Below, one piece after another: positions 43,632 to 52,869 of a stretch of 58,402 bases of DNA (its first letter is position 1; each line of letters begins with the position of its first letter). Below the pieces are notes generated by a model. That model had not been told where the DNA came from and ran no database searches. It saw only the letters and a program-made list of their open reading frames with translations. The DNA lies in assembly GCF_014859355.1 (NCBI RefSeq), contig NZ_JACUUJ010000018.1:1-58402 (forward strand), in the 5' to 3' direction. This DNA comes from Yoonia sp. (GTDB lineage Bacteria; Pseudomonadota; Alphaproteobacteria; Rhodobacterales; Rhodobacteraceae). A program made the position numbers and the translations under genes.

Positions 43632-44983
43632 GTTTGCACCTCCAGCACGCTTGTCACCTGTCCGCTGCGGTCTGCGAAATAGCGGTGTAGCAGGTTTTCT
43701 GCCGTTTGCAGCCGGTAACCCGCCGATGCGCGCATATCGGTCATCGGGGTGTAATCCTGCGCAAATGCCTGCACGGCGTTTGCCACGGTATCCTGCGCCC
43801 ATGTCTTGCCGATCAACGCAGCCTCGACCGCTGATGCACGCAGGGGGGTGCCTGCCATGCCGCCAAAGGCAATGCGCGCGGCGGTCACTGTGCCATCCGT
43901 CACGGTGACGTTGAAACACCCGCAGACGGCGGAAATATCCTGATCGAAGCGCTTGGAAATCTTGTAGCAGCGCAGATCGGGTGCCCTGCGCGGGATCGTT
44001 ACGCCGGTGACCAGTTCGCCCGGCACGCGGTCTTGTTTGCCGTAGGCAACAAAGAAATTCTCCAGCGGCATGTCGCGGGTCGCATCGCCATGGCGCAGGT
44101 GCAGCACGGCCCCCAGCGCGATCAGCGCGGGCGGGTTATCGCCGATGGGCGATCCGTTGGCGATATTCCCGCCGACGGTGGCGGCATTGCGCACCTGTTC
44201 AGAGCCATAGCGCCGGATCAGTTCTGCGTAGGATGGGTGATACTCACCCATCTTGTGCAAGACCTCCGTCATCGTGACGCCTGCGCCGATCTGGATGCTG
44301 TCATCCGTCATCGTGATCGCGCGCAGATCGGCGCAGCGGTTCAGAAAGGCCACCTGCGGCAGATCACGCAGTTGTTTCGTGACCCAAAGACCCACATCCG
44401 TGGCCCCCGCGATCAGGGTCGCATCGGGGTGTGCGGCATACCAGCTGGCCAGTTCATCCAGCGTCTCGGGTGCATAGGGCCGGGCGTCAACATCCGGCGG
44501 AGTATCGGCCAGCCAGTCGGGTGACGGGACGGTTGCGGCGGCCTGTGCGGCGCGGATGATCGGCGCATAGCCGGTGCAGCGGCACAGGTTGCCCGCCAGC
44601 ACATCATCGTGGTCGGTGCGGCCCTGCATATGGGCGGCGGTCATGGATGCGATGAAACCCGGCGTGCAAAACCCGCATTGCGACCCATGGTGATCGACCA
44701 TGGCCGCCTGCACCGGGTGTAGCGTGCCATCGGGGGCGCTGATGCCTTCGACGGTGCGCACCGCCTTGCCGTGCAGTTGTGGAAGAAACAGGATGCAGGC
44801 GTTCAGTGCCTTTGGCCCGCCGTCATCCTGCACAATCACGGTGCAAGCGCCGCAGTCGCCTTCATTGCAGCCCTCTTTGGTGCCGCAAAGGGCGCGGTCT
44901 TCGCGCAGCCAGTCCAGCAGGGTGCGGGTAGCGCCCGCATCGACCTGCACGGTTTCCCCATTTAGAAGAAACGTGACATTCAT
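43628..44983 (-). CDS. xdhA: Xanthine dehydrogenase, Fe-S and FAD subunit
   Basis: 451 aa with a plant-type [2Fe-2S] domain (GTKEGCNEGDCGACTV), a second [2Fe-2S] domain (QCGFCTPGF and GNLCRCTGY), then an FAD domain (TLIAGATDVGLWVTK; TVGGNIANGSPIGD). It passes electrons from the molybdenum site of XdhB to NAD+. It is the first gene of the xdhABC-transporter operon. The 192 bp upstream, up to the arsR stop, contain a palindromic repeat and presumably the operon promoter. Confidence 0.95.
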   Translation of the reverse strand: MNVTFLLNGETVQVDAGATRTLLDWLREDRALCGTKEGCNEGDCGACTVIVQDDGGPKALNACILFLPQLHGKAVRTVEGISAPDGTLHPVQAAMVDHHGSQCGFCTPGFIASMTAAHMQGRTDHDDVLAGNLCRCTGYAPIIRAAQAAATVPSPDWLADTPPDVDARPYAPETLDELASWYAAHPDATLIAGATDVGLWVTKQLRDLPQVAFLNRCADLRAITMTDDSIQIGAGVTMTEVLHKMGEYHPSYAELIRRYGSEQVRNAATVGGNIANGSPIGDNPPALIALGAVLHLRHGDATRDMPLENFFVAYGKQDRVPGELVTGVTIPRRAPDLRCYKISKRFDQDISAVCGCFNVTVTDGTVTAARIAFGGMAGTPLRASAVEAALIGKTWAQDTVANAVQAFAQDYTPMTDMRASAGYRLQTAENLLHRYFADRSGQVTSVLEVQT

Positions 44984-45154
44984 GATGTAAAACCTGCCGC
45001 CTTACCGATGTTCAGGGTCTTGGCTGGTGTCGATGCGGCGTAGACACCAACCTGCCTTTGCCCGTCCATGAAAGCCGCACCCGCCCGGTTTGGCAAGAGA
45101 TTTCGGCGCCCCCTGTTTCGTGCCGCCTCAAGCCTGCCCAAAGTGCGCGCAAGA

Positions 45155-45178
45155 TAGGGTGGAACTTCACCCACCCTA
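45155..45178. repeat. Palindromic TAGGGTGG element at the end of arsR
   Basis: Perfect 8-bp arms TAGGGTGG (45155-45162) and CCACCCTA (45171-45178) enclose an 8-nt loop. The arsR stop codon (TAG on the minus strand, 45176-45178) is the first three bases of the right arm. A related element sits at the dnaE stop (49115). Confidence 0.75.
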
Positions 45179-45490
45179 CAGGTTGGGAAAATACGGGGTG
45201 TTTTCGTCGGCACGCGTTTCCCACAGGTGCCGCTGCCATGCCAGCCAACCCTGTGCTGCGATCAGGGGATGCGGTTCGATATGGCAGGTGCGCACGCGGC
45301 CTTTCTTGATCGACCTGACAATGCCTGTTTCCTCCAGCACGCGCAGATGGCGCATGAATGTCGGCAGCGCCATCGCATGGGGGGCATGCAATTCACTGAC
45401 CGTGGCCGGGCCGCTGACCAGCCGTTCGATCACTGCCCGGCGCGTGGGGTCCGACATGGCCCCGAAAAAAGAATCAAGCTGTTTTGTCAT
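45176..45490 (-). CDS. ArsR-family transcriptional regulator
   Basis: A 104-aa winged-helix protein: MSDPTRRAVIERL (helix 1-2), VSELHAPHAMALPTFMRHLRVLEETGIVRS (recognition helix-turn-helix) and the wing KKGRVRTCHI. No ArsR metal-site CxC is present in the recognition helix, so this is likelier a non-metal-sensing member, of the kind often paired with SRPBCC genes; no such gene is adjacent here. It lies upstream of and in the same direction as xdhA but 192 bp away, so control of xdh is only a possibility. It is divergent from dnaE. Confidence 0.88.
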   Translation of the reverse strand: MTKQLDSFFGAMSDPTRRAVIERLVSGPATVSELHAPHAMALPTFMRHLRVLEETGIVRSIKKGRVRTCHIEPHPLIAAQGWLAWQRHLWETRADENTPYFPNL

Positions 45491-45616
45491 GACATGCGCG
45501 TCGCTGATCGCACCGGCCCTGTCAATAAACTAAGCTAACGGGCTAGGTTTTGGCGGTTTTGTGCAAAGCCCGATTGCTGCCTTGTGCGCTGGCGCGCATC
45601 GGATACTTTGGCCGGC

Positions 45617-48600
45617 ATGAGCACACATCCCCGATTCATCCACCTGCGCGTCCACACCGAATATTCACTGTTGGAAGGGGCGGTGCCGGTCAAGAAACTT
45701 TCTGGCCTGGCCGCTGGCATGGGGATGCCCGCCGTTGCCGTGACCGATACCAACAACATGTTCTGCGCGCTCGAGTTTTCAGAATATGCCGCCAAGGCCG
45801 GAGTGCAGCCGATCATCGGTTGCCAGCTGGATGTGACCTATACCGCCCCTGATCCGGGCAAGCGCCCTGACGCGCCCGCCCCCGTCGTGCTGCTGGCCCA
45901 GTCCGAGGCGGGGTATATGAACCTGATGAAGCTGAATTCGTGCGCCTATCTAAAGGGCGACGGGCAGGTGCCGCAGGTCACACTGGAAGAATTGGCACAG
46001 TATAATGCTGGGCTGATCTGTCTGACGGGCGGCCCGGACGGCCCCGTGGGGCGGCTGTTGCGGCAGGGTCAGCGGCCAAAGGCCGAGGCGTTGATGGACC
46101 GGCTGGCGGCCACATACCCCGACCGGATCTATGTCGAACTGCAACGCCACCCCGGTGACGGCGGCCTGCCCGAACAGGAACAGCTGTCCGAACGCGGTTT
46201 CGTGGAAATGGCCTATGCCAAGGGTCTGCCGCTGGTGGCCACCAATGACGCGTATTTTCCCAAAGCTTCACTTTACGAGGCGCATGACGCGCTGATCTGC
46301 ATCGCCGATGGGGCCTATGTCGACCAGCAGGAATCGCGCCGGCGGTTGACCCCGCAGCACTATTTCAAATCGCCGCAGGAAATGGCGACGCTGTTCGCCG
46401 ATCTTCCCGAGGCGCTTGAAAACACGGTTGAAATCGCGCGCCGCTGTGCCTTCAAGGTGTATAAACGCGCGCCGATCCTGCCAAAGTTTGCCGATGACGA
46501 GGTCGCGGAACTGCGCCGCCAGGCACATGTGGGGCTAAAGGCCCGACTGGCCGTGATCCCCCATGCCGCACCTGTCGAAGACTATGAAAAACGGCTGGAA
46601 TTCGAACTGGGCATTATCGAAGGCATGGGGTTCCCCGGTTATTTCCTGATCGTGGCCGATTTCATCAAATGGTCCAAGGATAATGGCATTCCCGTCGGGC
46701 CGGGGCGGGGGTCGGGGGCGGGGTCGCTGGTGGCCTATGCGTTGCTGATTACCGATCTGGACCCGCTGCGCTATAGCCTTCTGTTCGAACGGTTTTTGAA
46801 CCCTGAACGTGTGTCGATGCCCGACTTTGATATCGACTTTTGCATGGATCGCCGCGAGGAGGTGATCCGCTACGTGCAGGGAAAATATGGCCGTGACAAG
46901 GTGGGGCAGATCATCACCTTTGGCGCGCTTTTGTCCAAGGCTGCGGTGCGCGACGTGGGCCGCGTATTGCAAATGCCTTATGGTCAGGTGGACCGGCTGT
47001 CCAAGATGATTCCGGTGGAAGGCGTGAAACCCGTCAGCATCGAAAAGGCGCTGGCCGATGAACCCCGCCTGCGCGAAGAGGCCAAGAACGAAGAGGTCGT
47101 GGACCGCCTGCTGACCTACGCCCAGCAGGTCGAAGGGTTGCTGCGAAACGCATCCACCCACGCCGCCGGTGTCGTGATCGGCGACCGTCCGCTGGATGAG
47201 TTGGTGCCGCTGTACCAGGACCCGCGATCTGATATGCCCGCCACGCAATTCAACATGAAATGGGTCGAACAGGCCGGATTGGTGAAATTCGATTTTCTGG
47301 GGTTGAAGACGCTTACGGTCATTCAGAACGCGGTTGACCTGGTGCGCAAGGCGGGCCGCCCGCTGAATGTGGCCGCCGATGGCACGGTGCTTTACCAGCC
47401 GCCGGGAGGGTTTGAATACGATATCGGTGCAATCCCGCTGGATGATGAAAAGTCATACCAGCTTTATGCCAGTGCCAAGACGGTTGCGGTGTTTCAGGTG
47501 GAATCCAGCGGCATGATGGATGCGCTAAAACGGATGAAACCCACCTGTATCGAAGATATCGTCGCGCTGGTTGCGCTGTATCGTCCCGGCCCGATGGAAA
47601 ACATCCCCACCTATTGCGAGGTGAAGAACGGCCTGAAAGAGCGGGCCTCGATCCACCCGCTGATCGATCATATCCTTGAAGAGACCCAGGGCATCATCGT
47701 CTATCAGGAACAGGTGATGCAGATCGCGCAGGTCATGGCGGGCTACAGCCTTGGCGGGGCTGACCTGCTGCGCCGCGCGATGGGGAAGAAGATCGCCGAG
47801 GAAATGGCCAAGGAACGCCCCAAGTTCGAAAAAGGGGCGATGGAAAACGGGGTTGATAAAAAGAAGGCAACCGAGGTTTTCGACCTTTTGGAAAAATTCG
47901 CCAACTACGGATTCAACAAATCCCATGCCGCAGCCTATGCGGTGGTCAGCTATCAGACGGCATGGCTGAAGGCGAACCACCCGGTGGAATTCATGGCCGG
48001 TGTCATGAACTGCGATATCCATCTGACCGACAAGCTGGGTGTGTATTTTCAAGAGGTGAAAAAGGGGCTTGGGCTGGAATATACGCCACCCTGCGTGAAC
48101 CGGTCCATGGCGACGTTCGACGTGAAGGATGGCAAGCTGGTTTACGCACTGGGCGCGTTGAAAAACGTGGGTGTCGAGGCGATGAAGCTGATCGTTGCTG
48201 GGCGTGGCGACAAGCCGTTTGTAAACCTCTTTGATTTTGCCCGCCGGGTCGATCTGAAACGCATCGGCAAGCGCCCGCTGGAAATGCTGGCACGGGCGGG
48301 GGCCTTTGATGTGCTGGATGCAAACCGCAGGCGGGTGAGGGCCAGCCTTGATGCGTTGTCGGGCTATTCGGCGGCGATCCACGATCAGAAATCATCCAAC
48401 CAGGTGTCGCTGTTCGGCGAGGCAGGCGATGACTTGCCCGAACCACGGCTTGCAGGCGACGATGACTGGCTGCCTGCCGAACGGCTGGCCGAGGAGTTCA
48501 AGGCGATCGGGTTCTATCTGTCGGGGCATCCGCTGGATGATTACATGGGTGCGCTGAAACGCAAGCAGGTGCTGACGCTGGACGAGGTGACGGCCAAGGC

Positions 48601-49117
48601 CGAACGCGGCGAATGCATCGTGAAAATGGCAGGCACCGTGTCGGGGCGGCAGGAACGCAAATCGGCACGCGGTAACCGCTTTGCCTTTGCGCAATTGTCA
48701 GACCCGACGGGTCAGTATGAGGTGACGCTGTTTTCCGATGTGCTGGACGCGTCGCGGGATTTTCTGGAAACCGGCGCGCAGGTCGTGATGACGGTGGTGG
48801 CGACAATGGAAAGCGATCAGTTGAAATTGCTGGGCCGGTCGGTGGCGCCGATTGACAGCGTGGTGGCCGATGCGGGTGGTGCGGGCCTGCGGGTGTTTAT
48901 TGACGCACCGGATGCGATTGGCGCGGTGGCCAGAATTCTGGAAAATGCCGCCCGTGACGGCGTGCGCGCGGCGCGCGGGCCGATCTACTTCTGCCTGATG
49001 GGCGATGATCTGCCCGGCGAGGTGGAACTGGATCTGGGGCAGGAATTTCCGGTGAACCCGCAGATAAAGGGCGCCTTGCGGTCGCTTGGTGGTGTGATCG
49101 AGGTGGAGGACGCGTAG
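45617..49117 (+). CDS. dnaE: DNA polymerase III alpha subunit
   Basis: Replicative polymerase of 1166 aa. An N-terminal PHP domain (FIHLRVHTEYSLLEGA) leads to the polymerase core with GPGRGSGAGSLVAYAL and the catalytic Asp pair in MPDFDIDFC. Then come the beta-clamp-binding/HhH region and an OB-fold (ECIVKMAGTVSGRQERKSARG). The start MSTHPR was chosen because the PHP domain begins right after; the upstream 11 codons are unlikely. The length is normal for alphaproteobacteria. The stop codon TAG is part of a TAGGGT repeat element. Confidence 0.97.
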   Translation: MSTHPRFIHLRVHTEYSLLEGAVPVKKLSGLAAGMGMPAVAVTDTNNMFCALEFSEYAAKAGVQPIIGCQLDVTYTAPDPGKRPDAPAPVVLLAQSEAGYMNLMKLNSCAYLKGDGQVPQVTLEELAQYNAGLICLTGGPDGPVGRLLRQGQRPKAEALMDRLAATYPDRIYVELQRHPGDGGLPEQEQLSERGFVEMAYAKGLPLVATNDAYFPKASLYEAHDALICIADGAYVDQQESRRRLTPQHYFKSPQEMATLFADLPEALENTVEIARRCAFKVYKRAPILPKFADDEVAELRRQAHVGLKARLAVIPHAAPVEDYEKRLEFELGIIEGMGFPGYFLIVADFIKWSKDNGIPVGPGRGSGAGSLVAYALLITDLDPLRYSLLFERFLNPERVSMPDFDIDFCMDRREEVIRYVQGKYGRDKVGQIITFGALLSKAAVRDVGRVLQMPYGQVDRLSKMIPVEGVKPVSIEKALADEPRLREEAKNEEVVDRLLTYAQQVEGLLRNASTHAAGVVIGDRPLDELVPLYQDPRSDMPATQFNMKWVEQAGLVKFDFLGLKTLTVIQNAVDLVRKAGRPLNVAADGTVLYQPPGGFEYDIGAIPLDDEKSYQLYASAKTVAVFQVESSGMMDALKRMKPTCIEDIVALVALYRPGPMENIPTYCEVKNGLKERASIHPLIDHILEETQGIIVYQEQVMQIAQVMAGYSLGGADLLRRAMGKKIAEEMAKERPKFEKGAMENGVDKKKATEVFDLLEKFANYGFNKSHAAAYAVVSYQTAWLKANHPVEFMAGVMNCDIHLTDKLGVYFQEVKKGLGLEYTPPCVNRSMATFDVKDGKLVYALGALKNVGVEAMKLIVAGRGDKPFVNLFDFARRVDLKRIGKRPLEMLARAGAFDVLDANRRRVRASLDALSGYSAAIHDQKSSNQVSLFGEAGDDLPEPRLAGDDDWLPAERLAEEFKAIGFYLSGHPLDDYMGALKRKQVLTLDEVTAKAERGECIVKMAGTVSGRQERKSARGNRFAFAQLSDPTGQYEVTLFSDVLDASRDFLETGAQVVMTVVATMESDQLKLLGRSVAPIDSVVADAGGAGLRVFIDAPDAIGAVARILENAARDGVRAARGPIYFCLMGDDLPGEVELDLGQEFPVNPQIKGALRSLGGVIEVEDA

Positions 49118-49147
49118 GGTAGGTTAAACCCACCTTTCGGGGTGTTT
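49115..49147. repeat. Imperfect TAGGGT palindromic element at the dnaE stop
   Basis: From the dnaE stop codon onward, GGTAGGTT pairs with AACCCACC with one mismatch, followed by ttcggggtgttt. The first bases TAGGGT and the trailing CGGGGTGTTT (49138-49147) also occur around the arsR element (45155 and 45194-45203), so the two are related copies. The element may act as a weak transcription barrier between dnaE and the convergent slyX. Confidence 0.6.
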
Positions 49148-49350
49148 CACCAATGCGGCGGGCGTTGGTCGGCCAGGGGCATGGTGCCGCCGCTGTCCAA
49201 CTCGCGGGTGGCTTCGCGTTCCATCAGCATCAGCAGCCGCCGTGTCGCCAGCGCCAGTTCGGTTTCCTGCCGCGCGACGATGTCGGACAGATCCTCGACC
49301 ATGCGGGTCAGATGGGCGATCTGTTCTTCCAGATGTGTAATGTCGGTCAT
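49147..49350 (-). CDS. slyX: SlyX family protein
   Basis: This 67-aa small protein is predicted to be coiled-coil over residues 4-45 (HLEEQIAHLTRMVEDLSDIVARQ) and ends in the short Pro/His tail DQRPPHW typical of SlyX. Its function is unknown throughout the family. It is convergent with dnaE (29-bp gap) and divergent from hisS. Confidence 0.88.
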   Translation of the reverse strand: MTDITHLEEQIAHLTRMVEDLSDIVARQETELALATRRLLMLMEREATRELDSGGTMPLADQRPPHW

Positions 49351-49414
49351 GGGGGCCTTTTACACCGTTACGTGTCACAAGCAACGGTTTGCGCTGGTTG
49401 CACGGGCGGGATTT

Positions 49415-49440
49415 GAGTTTTTTGGCCAAGATGAAGGGGG
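49415..49440. repeat. Dispersed short repeat, copy B (inverted, intergenic)
   Basis: These 26 bp are the exact reverse complement of 38931-38956. They lie in the 198-bp spacer between slyX and hisS. The GC-rich second half (cccgccggaggc) of copies A and C is absent. Confidence 0.8.
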
Positions 49441-49548
49441 GAGCGTTGCGCGAAACCGGCTGCCTTGCCGCGCCAGAGGGGCAGGACTGCATTGCCCCTG
49501 TCACAGTGTCGGGTTAAACGGCCCCGAGACCAGCGAAGGCAGGACCAG

Positions 49549-51099
49549 ATGGCCAAGGACAAGAAACAACCCCGCCCCAAGGCGCAGACGCCCAAGGGGT
49601 TTCAGGATTATTTCGGCGCGGATGTGACCGCGCGCAACGACATGCTGCGCAAGATCGGCGAGGTTTACCATCGTTACGGGTTCGATGCGTTGGAAACATC
49701 CGCTGTGGAAACGGTCGAGGCGCTGGGCAAATTCCTGCCCGACGTGGACCGCCCGAACGAGGGCGTTTTTGCTTGGCAGGAGGATGCCGACTGGCTGGCG
49801 TTGCGCTATGATCTGACGGCGCCGCTGGCGCGGGTCGCGGCGCAGTATCGTAACGATCTGCCCAGCCCTTATCGCCGCTATGCGATGGGGCCTGTGTGGC
49901 GGAATGAAAAACCCGGACCGGGGCGGTTTCGGCAGTTTTACCAGTGCGATGCGGATACGGTCGGCGCGCCGAGCGTGGCAGCGGATGCCGAGATTTGCGC
50001 CATGCTGGCCGATACGCTGGAGGCCGTGGGCATCGCGCGTGGCGATTACGTGATCCGTGTGAATAACCGCAAGGTGCTGAACGGGGTGCTGGAGGTGGCG
50101 GGCCTGTCGGGTGACGACAATGAGGCCAAGCGCGGGATTGTGCTGCGCGCGATTGACAAGCTGGATCGGTTGGGCTTGGAGGGCGTGCGTGCGTTGCTAG
50201 GTGAAGGCCGCAAGGATGAGAGTGGGGATTTTACCAAGGGTGCTGGGTTGAGTGATGTGCAAGTTGCTCCGATTGTGCAGTATTTTAACGGTAACAAAAC
50301 CTACCAACGAAGTGCTACCATAAGGGCCGTGTCAGGAATCCGTACGGCGGCTGAAGTCTTAAATGCCAAGGGCGTTGATGTTACGGTGCTGCGAAATCTC
50401 AGAGCGCTGATTGGCGAATCAGCTGTTGGCGCGGCTGGCCTTGATGAACTTGAGGAAATTGCAGATCTCCTCGCCGCCCAAGGCTATGGCCCCGACCGCA
50501 TCGTGATCGACCCTTCCGTTGTTCGTGGTCTCGGCTATTATACCGGCCCCGTCTTCGAGGCGGAACTGACCTTTGAGATCACCGATGAAAAGGGGCGGCC
50601 GCGCAACTTTGGCTCTGTTGCGGGGGGGGGGCGTTATGATGATCTGGTCAAGCGGTTCACCGGGCAATCCGTGCCTGCGACCGGTGTGTCCATCGGGGTG
50701 GACCGGCTGCTGGCCGCGTTGCGGGCCAAGGGGCAGGTGGATCATGCAGCCCAGGGGCCTGTCGTTGTCACCGTCATGGACCGTGATCGCATGGCCGATT
50801 ATCAGGCGATGGTTTCGGAATTGCGGAACGCGGGCATCCGGGCCGAGGTTTATCTGGGCAACCCCAAGAATTTTGGCAACCAGTTGAAATACGCCGACAA
50901 ACGCGCCGCGCCCATCGCGATCATCGCGGGGGGGGATGAGTTTGACAGCGGTGTCGTGCAGATCAAGGATCTGGTGCTGGGGGCGGAAATTGCCAAGAAT
51001 GCCTCGCTTGCGGAATGGAAGGACCGGCCCAGTCAATACGAGGTGCCGCGCGATCAGATGGTGACCCGTGTGCGCGCCATTCTGGGTGGGCAAGGCTGA
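49549..51099 (+). CDS. hisS: Histidine--tRNA ligase
   Basis: Class II synthetase of 516 aa. Motif 1 lies in the N-terminal third, motif 2 is [27 protein letters not shown], the HisA signature is [14 protein letters not shown], motif 3 is [13 protein letters not shown], and a C-terminal anticodon-binding domain follows. The start MAKDKK was chosen for family agreement. Residues about 224-307 are encoded by DNA near 50% GC, well below the flanks, and are divergent in sequence (see findings). The stop overlaps hisZ (TGATG), giving translational coupling to histidine-biosynthesis genes. Confidence 0.96.
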   Translation: MAKDKKQPRPKAQTPKGFQDYFGADVTARNDMLRKIGEVYHRYGFDALETSAVETVEALGKFLPDVDRPNEGVFAWQEDADWLALRYDLTAPLARVAAQYRNDLPSPYRRYAMGPVWRNEKPGPGRFRQFYQCDADTVGAPSVAADAEICAMLADTLEAVGIARGDYVIRVNNRKVLNGVLEVAGLSGDDNEAKRGIVLRAIDKLDRLGLEGVRALLGEGRKDESGDFTKGAGLSDVQVAPIVQYFNGNKTYQRSATIRAVSGIRTAAEVLNAKGVDVTVLRNLRALIGESAVGAAGLDELEEIADLLAAQGYGPDRIVIDPSVVRGLGYYTGPVFEAELTFEITDEKGRPRNFGSVAGGGRYDDLVKRFTGQSVPATGVSIGVDRLLAALRAKGQVDHAAQGPVVVTVMDRDRMADYQAMVSELRNAGIRAEVYLGNPKNFGNQLKYADKRAAPIAIIAGGDEFDSGVVQIKDLVLGAEIAKNASLAEWKDRPSQYEVPRDQMVTRVRAILGGQG

Positions 51100-52175
51100 T
51101 GGCACATATGTTGAGCATCTCGACCGAAGCGCGCCGCCTGCTGGATCTGTTCGTTGCGCAGGGGGCGCAGGTGGTTGCGTCGGATGTGCTGTTGCCTGCC
51201 GATACGCTGCTGGATCTTTATGGCGAAGATATTCGCGGGCGCGCCTATCTGACGACCGACCCCTTGCGCGGTGAAATGGTGCTGCGCCCTGATTTCACTG
51301 TGCCAGTTGTGCAGTGGCATATGCAAAGCCACGCTGACCCGGCGCGCTATACCTATGCCGGCAAGGTGTTTCGCAAACAGGACAGCGATGAAACCCGCGC
51401 CAATGAATATGTGCAGGTCGGATACGAGGTGTTCGACGGCCAGAACCCCGCTGCTGCGGATGCTGAAGTCTTTGCGCTGTTTGCCGACGCTTTGGCAGGG
51501 CTGCCGTTGCGTGCGGCGACCGGTGACATCGGGCTGCTGATGGCTGCCGTGGGCGGGTTGCGCACAACGCAGGCGCGTAAGAATGCGCTGCTGCGCCACA
51601 TCTGGCGGCCGCGTCGTTTCAAGGCCTTGCTGCAACGCTATGCGGGCAAGGTGCCTGTGCCTGCGTCACGGCGCGCCTTGCTGGCGGCATCTGATCCTTT
51701 TGCAAATGCAGGGCCGGATATCGGGTTGCGCAGCCGTGCAGAAGTGGAACAGCGCATCGCCGCCCTGCGGGCCGATGCTGCGGCCGCGCCCATCTCGGGC
51801 GAGGAACTGGCACTGATTGATGCGCTGCTTGGCCTGCATGAAACCGCGCCACATGTGCTAAGTGCGCTGCGCGACATCGCGGTCGATATGCCCGCAATCA
51901 ACAGCGCGGTGACACGTATGGCGCAGCGGCTGGACGCGCTGGCTGCGCGTGGCGTGGATGTGGAAACGCTCGAATTCGAGGGCAGCTATGGCCGCACATC
52001 GTTGGAATATTACGACGGGTTTGTATTCGGGTTTTATGCGGTGGATGCGCCCGACCGGCCGCCCGTCGCGACGGGTGGGCGGTATGATGCGCTGACCGCG
52101 CGGCTGGGGCAGGGGCGTGCGGTGCCTGCCGTGGGTGGCGTGATCCGCCCTGATCTGATGGAGGCCTTGCACTGA
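51099..52175 (+). CDS. hisZ: ATP phosphoribosyltransferase regulatory subunit
   Basis: 358 aa, a HisRS-like catalytic core without the anticodon-binding domain. It keeps the class II fold (DVLLPADTLLDLYGEDIRGRAYLTTDPLRGEMVLRPDFTVPVV) and a GGRYDALTARLG motif. HisZ forms a hetero-octamer with the short form of HisG and is needed for its activity and histidine feedback. It overlaps hisS upstream and hisG downstream by one base each (TGATG), which matches a joint operon. Confidence 0.95.
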   Translation: MAHMLSISTEARRLLDLFVAQGAQVVASDVLLPADTLLDLYGEDIRGRAYLTTDPLRGEMVLRPDFTVPVVQWHMQSHADPARYTYAGKVFRKQDSDETRANEYVQVGYEVFDGQNPAAADAEVFALFADALAGLPLRAATGDIGLLMAAVGGLRTTQARKNALLRHIWRPRRFKALLQRYAGKVPVPASRRALLAASDPFANAGPDIGLRSRAEVEQRIAALRADAAAAPISGEELALIDALLGLHETAPHVLSALRDIAVDMPAINSAVTRMAQRLDALAARGVDVETLEFEGSYGRTSLEYYDGFVFGFYAVDAPDRPPVATGGRYDALTARLGQGRAVPAVGGVIRPDLMEALH

Positions 52176-52864
52176 TGTTGAAACTGGGTGTGCCGTCCAA
52201 GGGGCGGCTGATGGAAAAGACCTTTGACTGGTTTGGCGCGCGCGGGGTCACGCTGCGCAAATCAGGGTCGGAACGTGAATATGCCGGTGCCGTGGACGGG
52301 ATCGACGGGATGGAACTGGTGCTGTTGTCGGCGGGGGAAATTCCGCGTGAACTTGCGGCCGGCAATATCCATCTGGGGGTCACCGGGTCTGATCTTGTGC
52401 GTGAAAAGCTCGCGAACTGGGACAGCCATGTCACCGAATTGACGCAGATGGGATTCGGCGGCGCTGATCTGATTGTAGCCGTTCCACAGGCTTGGGTTGA
52501 TGTGGATACGCTGGATGATCTGGATGCGGCGGCGGCGGCGTTTCGCGCGCGTCATGGGTTCCGGTTGCGGATTGCCACGAAATATCACCGGTTGGCACGC
52601 GAATTTCTGCGCGAACAGGGGGTCGCGGATTATCAGTTGGTCGATAGTCAGGGCGCGACCGAAGGCACGGTCAAGAACGAAACCGCCGAAGCGATTGCCG
52701 ACATCACATCAACCGGCGAAACCCTGCGCGCCAACGGGCTGAAAATATTGGAAGACGGTTTGATCCATGCCTCGCAGGCCACGCTGTTTCGCGGGCGACG
52801 GCGCGATTGGACCGATGCGCAGCGGGCAACGATGAAATCGTTGCAAAACACGCTGGCGATCTAA
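52175..52864 (+). CDS. hisG: ATP phosphoribosyltransferase, short form
   Basis: 229 aa, first enzyme of histidine synthesis, joining ATP and PRPP. GVPSKGRLMEKT opens the protein, and GVTGSDLV and the PRPP loop around DSQGATEGTVKNETAEAIADIT follow. The C-terminal ACT-like regulatory domain of long HisG is missing, consistent with dependence on the adjacent HisZ. It is convergent with the next gene (5-bp gap). Confidence 0.95.
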   Translation: MLKLGVPSKGRLMEKTFDWFGARGVTLRKSGSEREYAGAVDGIDGMELVLLSAGEIPRELAAGNIHLGVTGSDLVREKLANWDSHVTELTQMGFGGADLIVAVPQAWVDVDTLDDLDAAAAAFRARHGFRLRIATKYHRLAREFLREQGVADYQLVDSQGATEGTVKNETAEAIADITSTGETLRANGLKILEDGLIHASQATLFRGRRRDWTDAQRATMKSLQNTLAI

Positions 52865-52869
52865 GCGGT

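Noticed and set aside
44980..45213. A 77-codon minus-strand frame between arsR and xdhA
   Set aside because: It overlaps the palindromic repeat and the arsR end, has wrong-frame composition and no recognisable similarity.
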